DNA from: Faecalibacterium prausnitzii
Lineage (GTDB): Bacteria > Bacillota > Clostridia > Oscillospirales > Ruminococcaceae
Assembly (NCBI RefSeq): GCF_003324185.1
Contig: NZ_PXUP01000006.1
Coordinates: 62,001-126,000, forward strand
Direction of reading: 5' to 3'
DNA length: 64,000 nucleotides
In this document: piece after piece, positions 56,506 to 64,000 of the stretch
How the letters are laid out: every line of letters starts with the position of its first letter
Numbering within the stretch: position 1 is the first letter of the stretch
The notes under the pieces: model-generated
What the model was told of the DNA's origin: nothing
What the model saw: only the letters and a program-made list of their open reading frames with translations
The model's database searches: none
Program-made: the position numbers and the translations under genes

Positions 56506-57879
56506 TCAGCCCAGTTCGATGCTCTGGTACTCCGGGGCGGCAGCCTCAGCAGTCAGACCCATGGTCTGCACGTTGGTGCAGTTCTGAGTAAGAAGCGCCT
56601 GTGCGAAGTCCGAACGGTCCTCGCCTGCAAAGCCCAGCGTGGAGTTCCGGACGGTGACGCCATCTACCCAGCGCAGGAACATGGCTGCACTCTTCTGATG
56701 CAGCATGCCTTCCTTTTCAGGCGGAATGGGACGCAGATCGTACATTCCCCGCTCCCACTTGCTGGTAGCTTCCAGACAGACGTTGACATTTTCAAACAGA
56801 ACGTTCTTGATGTGATTCTCCTCGTTGCCGGAGAGGAACACACCGTTCTCACCCTTGCAGGTGACGTTGAAGAAGCGGACATTCTCGATGCTGCCGCTGT
56901 GGGTGTTGGCGTTCCGGTCGTGGGTCGTCATCACGATAGGCTCCGCGCAGCCCCACCAGCACTCGGCAAAGCGGCGGGTCTCGATCATGATGTTGGAGAA
57001 GCTCACGTTCCGCACACAGCCGCCGTCGCGAATCTGGATGGACAGACCCCGGTTGCTTCCGGTAATGATGCAGTTATCCACCAGAATATTCTCGAAATCT
57101 GCCACGCCCTCTGTGCCGATCTTGATCGCGGCACTGGTAGAGGTCAGCGTGCAGTTGGAGATGATGACGTTCTTGGTGGGGCCGTACTCGTTGTTGCCTG
57201 CTGTGGTCTTGAGGCAGATGCAGTCATCTGCACACTGGACATGGCAGCCGATGATCCGCACATTGGTGGAGTGATCCGGATCGATACCGTCGGAGTTGGT
57301 GCAGTCCAGCGGGTTCAGCACCCGGATGTTGGAGATCAGCACATCGTTGCATCCGGCAGGGTGCAGCGTCCAGAACGGAGAGTTCTGCAGTGTCACGTCA
57401 TGGAACGAGATGTGGTTGCAGTGCTCCACATACACCATGGTGGGACGGGGGTAGAAATCACCGTTGAAGTAGTAACGGCTTGCCCGCTTCATAAAGGCAT
57501 AAACATTGCCGTCCACTGCGCCCTGACCCGTGATGGAGAAGTTGTCTGCATCCTTGGCGTGAATAAAGGTGTAAGCCGGTTTTGCCACCGGACGATCCAC
57601 GGCCTTTGCGCCGGAAACTGCTGCCACGGAAGCATCATCGCCGTTGGGGTTGAAATAGGTGGAGATATCGGAGTGCGCTTTCAGAAGGGCGCCCTGTTCC
57701 AGATGCAGCTCTACGTTGCTTTTCAGCTCGATAGAACTGGAATAGTAGGTATGACCGCCCTCCAGTACAACGCGGCCGCCGCCTGCTGCGTTGCAGGCAT
57801 CAATGGCAGACTGGATTGCAGCGGCATCATTGGTTGCGCCATCGCCGACAGCGCCATACTTGGTGACTGAATAAACCAT
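56506..57879 (-). CDS. Glycoside hydrolase family 28 (polygalacturonase-like)
   Basis: A 457-residue parallel beta-helix enzyme. YGAVGDGATNDAAAIQSAIDAC at the N-terminus is the usual pectinase entry, NSPFWTLHPAGCNDVLISNIRV near 165 follows, and NSDGIDPDHS near 195 and CADDCICLKT near 215 hold the catalytic aspartates. The usual GHG motif is replaced by TSAAIKIGTEG near 250, seen in exo-acting or rhamnogalacturonan-type members. No signal peptide, so it acts on imported oligogalacturonides or galacturonosyl-rhamnose. RBS AAAGGAG. Follows the TRAP genes on the same strand. Confidence 0.9.
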   Translation of the reverse strand: MVYSVTKYGAVGDGATNDAAAIQSAIDACNAAGGGRVVLEGGHTYYSSSIELKSNVELHLEQGALLKAHSDISTYFNPNGDDASVAAVSGAKAVDRPVAKPAYTFIHAKDADNFSITGQGAVDGNVYAFMKRASRYYFNGDFYPRPTMVYVEHCNHISFHDVTLQNSPFWTLHPAGCNDVLISNIRVLNPLDCTNSDGIDPDHSTNVRIIGCHVQCADDCICLKTTAGNNEYGPTKNVIISNCTLTSTSAAIKIGTEGVADFENILVDNCIITGSNRGLSIQIRDGGCVRNVSFSNIMIETRRFAECWWGCAEPIVMTTHDRNANTHSGSIENVRFFNVTCKGENGVFLSGNEENHIKNVLFENVNVCLEATSKWERGMYDLRPIPPEKEGMLHQKSAAMFLRWVDGVTVRNSTLGFAGEDRSDFAQALLTQNCTNVQTMGLTAEAAAPEYQSIELG

Positions 57880-57903
57880 GAAAACTTGCTCCTTTTCACA
57901 TTA

Positions 57904-59205
57904 TCAGACTGCGCCGAACAGGGTGGGCAGCGCCATGGAGAACCAAGGCACATAAGCTACCAGCATCAGCGCCACGAAGATCGCCGCATAGAACGGCAGG
58001 ATCGGTTTGATCATGTCCTCCATGTCCATATCTGCCACTGAGCAGCCGCTGAACAGTGCGCTGCCAACGGGCGGGGTGATGTTGCCGATACCCAGGTTCA
58101 TGACCATCATGATACCGAAGTGGATGGGGTCCATACCGAAGGACTGGACAACGGGCAGGAAGATCGGGGTGAAGATCAGGACAGCCGGGGTGATGTCCAT
58201 GAAGCAGCCAACCACCAGCAGGACAAGGTTGATGATGAGCAGGATGACGTACTTGTTGCTGGAAACGCTGATCAGTGCGTTGCCGATGGCGCTGGGCAGG
58301 CCGGTGAAGCTCATAACAAAGCTCATGACGTTGGAGCCGGCGATCAGGAACATGATGACAGCGGTGGTCTCGCAGGCGTCCAGCAGGATCTTGGGCAGAT
58401 CCTTGATCTTGATGCTGCGGTAAACAACGATGGACAGGAACAGGGTGTAGGCAACAGCCACGGCAGCGGACTCCGTTGCCGTGAAGATGCCGGACATAAC
58501 GCCGCCGACGATGATGACGATCAGCAGCAGGCTGGGGATGGCGTCCACGAAGTACTTGAAGAAAACGGAAGCCGGAACCTTACCAGCAGTGGGATAGTGA
58601 TTCTTCTTTGCGATGACATAAGCCACGACCATGCAGGCCAGTGCCCACATCAGGCCGGGGATGTAGCCGGACATGATCATGCCCACCACAGAGCAGCCAG
58701 CCAGCACCGGATAGATGATCAGGATGCCGGAAGGAGGAATGATCAGACCGGTAGGTGCGGAAGCGATGTTGACGGCAGCGGCAAACTTTTTATCGTAGCC
58801 TTCCTTCTCCTCCATGGGGATCAGAACGCCGCCGATAGCAACGGAAGCTGCGACGGAGGAACCGGACAGAGAGCCGAACAGCGTGTTGCCCAGAATGTTG
58901 GTGTGCGCCAGACCACCGGGGATGCGGCCGACCAGAATTTTTGCGAAATCGATCAGTTTCTGTGCAATGCCGCCGGTGTTCATCAGAACACCGCAGAGGA
59001 TGTAGAACGGGACAGCCAGCAGCGAGAAGCTGTCAACGCCGCCCACCATGCGCTGGCTGGCAACGAAAGTGCCCAGATCCAGAGACAAGGTGGAGGCCAT
59101 GGTCACGACCGACGAAATGATGATACTGACCGAGACCGGGACGCTCAGCGCCAGCAGCAGCGCAAACGTGCCGATCAGGAGCAGACCGACTTGAAAAGTA
59201 CCCAT
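57904..59205 (-). CDS. dctM: TRAP transporter large permease (DctM)
   Basis: The 433-residue, about twelve-helix channel subunit of a tripartite ATP-independent periplasmic-type transporter. LALSVPVSVSIIISSVVTM near 20, ILCGVLMNTGGIAQKLIDFAKILVGRIPGGLAHTNI near 68, LFGSLSGSSVAASVAIGGVLIPMEEKEGYDKKFAAAVNIASAPTGLIIPPSG near 108 and ITPPVGSALFSG near 378 are all typical DctM motifs. RBS AAGGAGG. It follows DctP and DctQ genes in one operon and precedes GH28. Confidence 0.95.
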   Translation of the reverse strand: MGTFQVGLLLIGTFALLLALSVPVSVSIIISSVVTMASTLSLDLGTFVASQRMVGGVDSFSLLAVPFYILCGVLMNTGGIAQKLIDFAKILVGRIPGGLAHTNILGNTLFGSLSGSSVAASVAIGGVLIPMEEKEGYDKKFAAAVNIASAPTGLIIPPSGILIIYPVLAGCSVVGMIMSGYIPGLMWALACMVVAYVIAKKNHYPTAGKVPASVFFKYFVDAIPSLLLIVIIVGGVMSGIFTATESAAVAVAYTLFLSIVVYRSIKIKDLPKILLDACETTAVIMFLIAGSNVMSFVMSFTGLPSAIGNALISVSSNKYVILLIINLVLLVVGCFMDITPAVLIFTPIFLPVVQSFGMDPIHFGIMMVMNLGIGNITPPVGSALFSGCSVADMDMEDMIKPILPFYAAIFVALMLVAYVPWFSMALPTLFGAV

Positions 59206-59225
59206 TTTAGGTTCGTCCTCCTTTT

Positions 59226-59735
59226 TTATGCTTCTTTGGCAGACTCTGCCTTGGGGCCCTGCTTCATATCGCGCAGATCCTCACCGATGAAGATGAGCGC
59301 GTAGAAGATGAACAGGATGGCACCCACAGGGACGCTGGCGTAGATCAGGGGCATGGGCAGCTGCAGCGCAGCGCTCAGCTGATCCGCAGCGGTGTTGACA
59401 AGGCGCGTGCCGCCGCCGATCATGACAACAACGCAGAACAGGATGACCATAGCCTGCACAAAGATATCCAGGATCTTCTGGCCCTTGAAGGACAGACGCT
59501 TGCTCAGCGCGGTGATTGCCAGATGCTTGCGGCGGCCGTATGCGTAAGCACCGCCCACCATGGTCACCCAGATCAGCAGATAACGCAGCGCTTCTTCGGT
59601 CACGGTGCTGGGGTTGTTCAGGATGTAGCGGGTGATGACCTGCCAGCAGACAGCAATGACCATGACACCCATGATAATGGTGCTGAGGACCTGAATGATC
59701 TTATCGATCAGGCCGCGGAATTTAACGATCAACAT
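59226..59735 (-). CDS. dctQ: TRAP transporter small permease (DctQ)
   Basis: The 169-residue, four-helix small membrane subunit. WQVITRYILNNPSTVTEEALRYLLIWVTMVGGAYAYGRRKHLAITAL (about 31-75) is the diagnostic DctQ region. GGGAAGC precedes the start, 18 bases after the DctP stop. It forms the membrane complex with DctM. Confidence 0.93.
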   Translation of the reverse strand: MLIVKFRGLIDKIIQVLSTIIMGVMVIAVCWQVITRYILNNPSTVTEEALRYLLIWVTMVGGAYAYGRRKHLAITALSKRLSFKGQKILDIFVQAMVILFCVVVMIGGGTRLVNTAADQLSAALQLPMPLIYASVPVGAILFIFYALIFIGEDLRDMKQGPKAESAKEA

Positions 59736-59753
59736 GGTATGCTTCCCTCCTCA

Positions 59754-60785
59754 TCAAGCCTGTACATAGGACAGGAAGTCCTCGTAATAACGGGCATTGT
59801 CGGCGCTCTTGGCACAGAACTCGTCGCGCAGGGACTGGGTAGCCTCGATAAAGGCCGTCTTGTCGATGGTGTAGAACTGGACGCCCATCTCCTTGGCACC
59901 ATCAATGTTCTCCTGCACCAGATCCTGCCATACGGCCTCGTGTGCTTCGTTGCCCTGGGTCATGCCGTTTACGATGGCGCTCTGCTCGGCCTCGTCCAGA
60001 CTTTCCCAAGTCTCGGTGGAGATGATAACGATATCGGGCACCATCTGGTGCTGGGTGTAGGTGTAGCTCTTGCAGACCTCACCGTGGCCGTCCTGCACCA
60101 GAACTGTCTCGTTGTTCTCTGCGCCGTCAATAATGCCCTGCTGCAGACCGGTGTAGGTCTCGCCGCTGGACATGGGCGTTGCACTGCCGCCCATGGCACG
60201 GATCATGGCAATGGACGTGGGGCTGTCCTGGGTGCGGATCTTCAGACCCTTCAGGTCTGCGGGGCCTTCACAGGGGCCGTCTTTGGTGGTGTAGATGCTG
60301 CGGGAGCCGGAATCGAACCAGCCGATGGCAAAGAAGCCCTGATCGTAGGTGCTCTTGAAGATCTCCTGCACCGCTTCGCTCTGGTTCATAACGGCAAAAT
60401 ACTGCTCGGTGCTCTCGAACACATACGGCATCGAGAAGATGGCGTATGCGCTGTTGAACTGCTCCATGCTGGAAGCAGAGACCTTTGCAATATCCAGAAC
60501 GCCAGCCTTGACCAGCTGGATCATTGCTGCGTTGTCGCCCAGCTGACCATTGGGGTAAACGCTGAAGGTCAGGTCAGATTCAGCAGAAGCAACTTCCGTC
60601 ATCTTCTGCAGTCCAACGTTGACCGGGTGCGCTTCGCTGTGGCTGTGTGCCACCAGCAGATGCTTGGAGCTCAGGCCGTCTGAAACCGAGCCGCTGCATC
60701 CGGTGAGCGACAGGCTTGCGCCTACGGCAGCAAGACCTGCAGCAGCCAGAAAGCTGCGGCGAGTAATACGTCTTGTTCCTATCAT
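59754..60785 (-). CDS. dctP: TRAP transporter substrate-binding lipoprotein (DctP)
   Basis: The 343-residue extracytoplasmic receptor of the TRAP system. The N-terminus MIGTRRITRRSFLAAAGLAAV combines a twin-arginine-like RRxFL motif with a hydrophobic stretch and the lipobox LTGC near residue 30, so it is probably a membrane-anchored lipoprotein. GWFDSGSRSIYTTKDGPCEGPADLKGLKIRTQDSPTSIAMIRAMGGSATPMSSGETYTGLQQGIIDGAEN (about 160-230) is the DctP core, with the substrate-carboxylate Arg in the KIRTQDS segment. The ATG at 60785 is preferred because GGAG is nine bases upstream. Confidence 0.94.
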   Translation of the reverse strand: MIGTRRITRRSFLAAAGLAAVGASLSLTGCSGSVSDGLSSKHLLVAHSHSEAHPVNVGLQKMTEVASAESDLTFSVYPNGQLGDNAAMIQLVKAGVLDIAKVSASSMEQFNSAYAIFSMPYVFESTEQYFAVMNQSEAVQEIFKSTYDQGFFAIGWFDSGSRSIYTTKDGPCEGPADLKGLKIRTQDSPTSIAMIRAMGGSATPMSSGETYTGLQQGIIDGAENNETVLVQDGHGEVCKSYTYTQHQMVPDIVIISTETWESLDEAEQSAIVNGMTQGNEAHEAVWQDLVQENIDGAKEMGVQFYTIDKTAFIEATQSLRDEFCAKSADNARYYEDFLSYVQA

Positions 60786-60825
60786 GATTGACATCTCCAG
60801 TTTTCTTTGTTTGATTGACTGCGTA

Positions 60826-60839
60826 CAAAACCGGTTTTG
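60826..60839. promoter_or_regulatory. Palindromic operator-like site before the TRAP operon
   Basis: CAAAACCGGTTTTG is a perfect 14-bp palindrome 41 bases before the dctP start. It is a candidate repressor or activator site. Confidence 0.45.
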
Positions 60840-60993
60840 ATCTCCTGTCGGTCAGAGTGAAATTTGTCCCTTCCGCAAAGGGCTTCGGGCTGCGCATTCC
60901 CTACCATTTCTGTTCTGCCTTGTGCAACAGGCTTTCTGTCAACAAAAATAGCGCAAACGCGTTGTAATGTACAGGACTTTTTTGGCAAAAACC

Positions 60994-61070
60994 TTGCATT
61001 TCTTGGTATAATCCAGCCTTTTCTGCAAAATTGTTGGCATTTATTGGTTAAAACATTGCATATATTGGTA
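60994..61070 (+). promoter_or_regulatory. Three direct repeats, likely AraC-type binding sites
   Basis: TTGCATTTCTTGGTA (60994-61008), TTGGCATTTATTGGTTA (61034-61049 region) and TTGCATATATTGGTA (61056-61070) share TTG-CAT-T-TTGGT. The spacings are about 41 and 21 bases, close to four and two helix turns. They lie between the divergent TRAP operon and the AraC gene. Confidence 0.65.
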
Positions 61071-61084
61071 CATCGTGTTATGAT
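61056..61084 (+). promoter_or_regulatory. Promoter of the AraC gene at 61126
   Basis: TTGCAT (61056-61061), 17-base spacer, TATGAT (61079-61084). The -35 hexamer lies in the third direct repeat, so the gene may be autoregulated. Confidence 0.7.
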
Positions 61085-61125
61085 GAACTAGCCCAAAAGA
61101 ATTTTTTGACTGGAGGTATTTTTCT

Positions 61126-62037
61126 GTGAAAGTCGTCAAAACCGATAAACATTACATGGCCGAGCCGGATTTTGAGATCGACCATTACAAGGATGCCAGC
61201 TATCCTCCGGTCGCTTCTCATTACCATGAGTTCTATGAAATTTTTCTCTTTGTCAGCGGAAATGCGGATTATGTTGTCCACGACAAAATGTTCCGGCTCA
61301 AACCGGGAGACCTGCTGATCATCCCACCTGCCATTATGCACCATCCCATCTTCCGGGACTTTGAGATTCCCTATGAGCGGTATGTGTTGTGGCTCAGTCC
61401 TCCGGCTTTTGATACCATGAAAAAGATCGACCCGGACATCGATTACTTTCTCCGTCCGGGTCATGCAAAAACATTTTTGATTCGGGATAGCGTGGACAGT
61501 TCCCGCGCCCGGTTCGGGCAGTTTGAAGCCCTGACCCACGCTTACCGGGAGGAAAGCCTGTGTTACCACAGTGAGGGCATGGCCGACATTCTCCGCATCC
61601 TGATCGGCATCAACCGTTCCTTATATAATCGGGAGCACGTTTTTGCCAAGGCGCAGAAACCAAGCGTCCTGAGCAACGCCCTGCATTATATCGATCTGAA
61701 CCTCAGCGGCGATCTTTCGCTGGACACGGTGGCAAAGGCGCTTTTTATTGACAAATACAATTTTTCCCACATGTTCAAGCAGAATATGCAGATCAGCTTT
61801 TACCAGTATGTCATCCAGCAGCGGCTGCTGGAAGCCAAACGACTGCTGATGAAAAAAGAACCAATCTCTTCCATCCCGGCCAAATGCGGTTTTTCTGATT
61901 ATAACGCCTTTTACCGCTCCTTTAAAAAGAATTACGGTGTCAATCCGCGCGAATATGTCGCTTACCACATAAAGGCCATCCACGGTGAAGTTGGCGGCTT
62001 GTCTCTTGATATCGACCACCAGAGCACAGAATCCTGA
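61126..62037 (+). CDS. AraC family transcriptional regulator
   Basis: A 303-residue regulator divergent from the TRAP-GH28 operon. The N-terminal cupin domain has SHYHEFYEIFLFVSGNADYVVHDKMFRLKPGDLLIIPP (about 31-70), a sugar-sensor fold. Two C-terminal helix-turn-helix motifs are LSLDTVAKALFIDKYNFSHMFKQNMQISF and ISSIPAKCGFSDYNAFYRSFKKNYGVNPREYV. The start is a GTG at 61126 with TGGAGG nine bases upstream. Probable controller of pectin fragment uptake. Confidence 0.92.
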   Translation: MKVVKTDKHYMAEPDFEIDHYKDASYPPVASHYHEFYEIFLFVSGNADYVVHDKMFRLKPGDLLIIPPAIMHHPIFRDFEIPYERYVLWLSPPAFDTMKKIDPDIDYFLRPGHAKTFLIRDSVDSSRARFGQFEALTHAYREESLCYHSEGMADILRILIGINRSLYNREHVFAKAQKPSVLSNALHYIDLNLSGDLSLDTVAKALFIDKYNFSHMFKQNMQISFYQYVIQQRLLEAKRLLMKKEPISSIPAKCGFSDYNAFYRSFKKNYGVNPREYVAYHIKAIHGEVGGLSLDIDHQSTES

Positions 62038-62191
62038 TAGGTTCCTCTGATTTCCGTCCTTTTTATAGAATTACAGCCTTTTTCTTCTTGGCGGCAGCAG
62101 GCGGCCTTGCCGTTTTATCTCCACCGACTTGGCGGCATTGATTTGCGTGACCGCACACCAAAATCAAGTCCAGGTCCAGGAGGACACTACT

Positions 62192-62398
62192 ATGATGGAA
62201 CTGCTTTCCTGCCGCTACAACATGGATACCGCAATTCAACTTTTTAATGTAGCAGCTACAACGTTGGATTGCATATCGCCAATATACTATTTATATGTTG
62301 CACTGATTTTTATCTCGTTACGGTTTCGCAATAAGACAAAAGTGGTGGGTATCACGATGATCCCCCACCACTTTAGCCAAGTAAATTTTTACTTTTGA
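62192..62398 (+). CDS. Doubtful 68-codon ORF
   Basis: ATGATGGAACTGC at 62192 is preceded by an excellent CCAGGAGG, and residues 28-45 are hydrophobic (SPIYYLYVALIFISLRF), so a one-span membrane peptide is possible. Against this, its last 25 codons run through the terminator hairpin of the convergent lacZ gene. It could be the truncated start of a lost gene. Confidence 0.35.
   Translation: MMELLSCRYNMDTAIQLFNVAATTLDCISPIYYLYVALIFISLRFRNKTKVVGITMIPHHFSQVNFYF
62336..62375 (-). terminator. Terminator of the lacZ-like gene
   Basis: On the minus strand TAAAGTGGTGGG pairs with CCCACCACTTTTG across a 15-base loop, ending in TTTTG. Confidence 0.8.
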
Positions 62399-64000
62399 AT
62401 CGTAAAACGGAACGAGGTTTCCTTCTCCACCGCAAAGCAGTCGTCTGCATGTGGTTTTGCGCCCCAGCTATTATCGCCGCCAACACCGCGCTGGAAGGCA
62501 GCGCAGCGGACAACCGTCTTATTGTCGTCCCGGGGCAGCTCATAGAGATGGCGGGCATTTTCCAGCTCATGGGGCGTATAGGGCAGTGCCGAGAAGGTCA
62601 TGCTGTCCCCTGCAAAGCCGATGCCTATGTTCAATCCGCTGCCGGTGACCGCTGCGCGGTACACGCCGGTACGGCTGCCGCACTCCTGCGGGTAGACCGG
62701 GGTGTTCTGGGCAAAGTCCTGCCGGACATTGTAGCTCCAAGCGCCCATTTTGCCGCCTGCGGTGCGGTCGGCGGTGGTCTCCTGGGGGCCAAGACCCAGA
62801 TAGGATACCTCGGTCAGCTCCCGGCGCAGCGGGAAGAGCAGCCCGAACTCCGGCAGCTCGGTGTGCTCGCCCTGCCATGTCATGGTGATATCGCAGCGGC
62901 CTGCGCCATCGATGGCAAAATCAATGGGCAGCGTCTGCCCATCTGGCAGGGTGTAGTTTGCGCGGACGATGACAAATTCGCCCTTTGTTTCAGCGGTCAG
63001 GTTATCGCACCGGGCGTAGAGACCGGCGGTTTTCCAGAAGGCAAATGTAAAAGGTTCTGCGCAGCCCTCGTCGTTGTTGGTAGGCGCACGCCAGAAGTTG
63101 GGACGCACGGTATCGTCCAGCAGCTGCACGCCGTTATAGCGGATGGACACAAGCCCCTTTCCACGGCCAAAGACATACTCGAAGCCCTTGCCCTTCACGC
63201 CGATGTTGCAGTCCATCTCCACCAGCTGTGGGGCGGGCAGGGTCAGCCGGGCGGCGGTATGGTTGTGCCATACCTGCCCAAAAGCGGCTTCATAGCCCGC
63301 CGGGATGCCGGGCAGCGCAGCCCGCTGGATGGCGGTAACGGTCATGCAGGCAAGCCCTGTTTCCGGCAGAGCGAACGGAAACGCGATGTGCACGGTTTCG
63401 CCGGGCTTGCAGTCTGCCCGCAGCACCGCCCAGCGCTCCGGCTTGCCGTTGACCGAGGATGCAAACACAAGGTCGTAGGCGCTCAGGTCGGTAAAGAGAT
63501 TCCGGTTTTCAATCACGGCTTCGGTGTCGGTCAGGGTGATTTTCAGCGGTGCGTAGGCCGCCTTGACGGCGTCCATCTTGGGGGTATTGCGGCGGTCGGG
63601 CAGCACAAGGCCGTCCACGCAGAATTCCCGGTCGGTGGGGCGGTCGCCAAAGTCGCCGCCGTAGGCAAAGCAGGGCTTGCCGTCCGGGTCAGTGACCGCG
63701 ACGCCGTGGTCCATGTACTCCCAGATGAACCCGCCCTGATACAGCGGTTCTTCGTAGGCATACTCGGTGTAGTCGGTGATGCCGCCGCAGCTGTTGCCCA
63801 TGGCGTGACTGTACTCGCACATGATGAAAGGTTTTTCCGGGTGCTCTGCCAGAAACTTTTTGATGTCTGCCACCGGGGTATACATCTGGCTTTCCATATC
63901 AGAGGTAGCGGGGTATTCCCGGTTCCAGAAAATGCCCTCGTAGTGCACAAGGCGGCTGGGGTCGGTGCGGCGGAAATACTCGCTCATCTCCCACAGGGTC
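62389..64000 (-). CDS. lacZ: Beta-galactosidase, glycoside hydrolase family 2 (LacZ type), C-terminal part
   Basis: The last 537 residues or so of a LacZ-type enzyme; the frame stays open to the right edge (TLWEMSEYF at the border), so the N-terminus lies outside. The nucleophile motif FIMCEYSHAMGNSCGGITDY lies near residue 60 of the visible part, FIWEYMDHGV follows, and the C-terminal galactose-mutarotase-like domain 5 includes RPNFWRAPTNNDEG, VSYLGLGPQETTADR and QECGSRTGV. The acid/base Glu should lie upstream and is not visible. No sign of frameshift. Probably trims galactan side chains. Confidence 0.95.
   Translation of the reverse strand, partial: TLWEMSEYFRRTDPSRLVHYEGIFWNREYPATSDMESQMYTPVADIKKFLAEHPEKPFIMCEYSHAMGNSCGGITDYTEYAYEEPLYQGGFIWEYMDHGVAVTDPDGKPCFAYGGDFGDRPTDREFCVDGLVLPDRRNTPKMDAVKAAYAPLKITLTDTEAVIENRNLFTDLSAYDLVFASSVNGKPERWAVLRADCKPGETVHIAFPFALPETGLACMTVTAIQRAALPGIPAGYEAAFGQVWHNHTAARLTLPAPQLVEMDCNIGVKGKGFEYVFGRGKGLVSIRYNGVQLLDDTVRPNFWRAPTNNDEGCAEPFTFAFWKTAGLYARCDNLTAETKGEFVIVRANYTLPDGQTLPIDFAIDGAGRCDITMTWQGEHTELPEFGLLFPLRRELTEVSYLGLGPQETTADRTAGGKMGAWSYNVRQDFAQNTPVYPQECGSRTGVYRAAVTGSGLNIGIGFAGDSMTFSALPYTPHELENARHLYELPRDDNKTVVRCAAFQRGVGGDNSWGAKPHADDCFAVEKETSFRFTIQK

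Overview
The window looks like a chromosomal segment of a Gram-positive, strictly fermentative gut anaerobe of the Oscillospiraceae, most probably Faecalibacterium or a close relative. This is inferred from the fairly high GC content, AGGAGG-type ribosome binding sites, the Firmicutes order rimP-nusA-ylxR-ylxQ-infB-rbfA, the pectin-type sugar catabolism, and intergenic palindromic repeats (CCCTCTCAG/CTCCCCC type) that I associate with these genomes. No database search was possible.

Left part, about 1-14 kb (minus strand): a glycolytic set pgk - tpiA - gpmI with hairpins between the genes, then a nine-gene information-processing operon rimP-nusA-ylxR-ylxQ-infB-rbfA-nrnA-truB-ribF that reads from one strong promoter through a leader hairpin, then an M29 aminopeptidase and an alanine/glycine:cation symporter.

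Middle part, about 14-39 kb: mostly single genes with their own promoters. It holds a MATE efflux gene behind an attenuator-like leader with an upstream ORF, a phosphodiesterase, a short structured RNA next to a one-domain pyruvate kinase homologue, a PfkB kinase, an orphan OadB-type sodium-pump subunit with a 42-residue partner, a GPH transporter - esterase - ene-reductase operon with a divergent AraC regulator, a Na+/Ca2+-exchanger family gene, fucO, tRNA-Thr, an ABC exporter pair, a paired membrane cassette behind an attenuator, and small enzymes. The leaders of the OadB gene and of the exchanger gene share the same RNA architecture and look like two yybP-ykoY (manganese) riboswitches.

Right part, about 38-64 kb: a rhamnose/rhamnogalacturonan utilisation region. 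It has rhaB-rhaA-rhaD, four AraC-type regulators in or beside it, a GH1, two GH2 enzymes (one cut by the window end), GH43, GH78 alpha-L-rhamnosidase, GH28, two sugar transporters, a sugar-phosphate-isomerase-like protein and a complete TRAP transporter. None of the glycosidases shows a signal peptide, so the inferred scheme is import of pectin-derived oligosaccharides by GPH/MFS/TRAP carriers, cytoplasmic trimming, and rhamnose breakdown to dihydroxyacetone phosphate plus lactaldehyde, which the fucO product at 28.7-29.8 kb could reduce to 1,2-propanediol.
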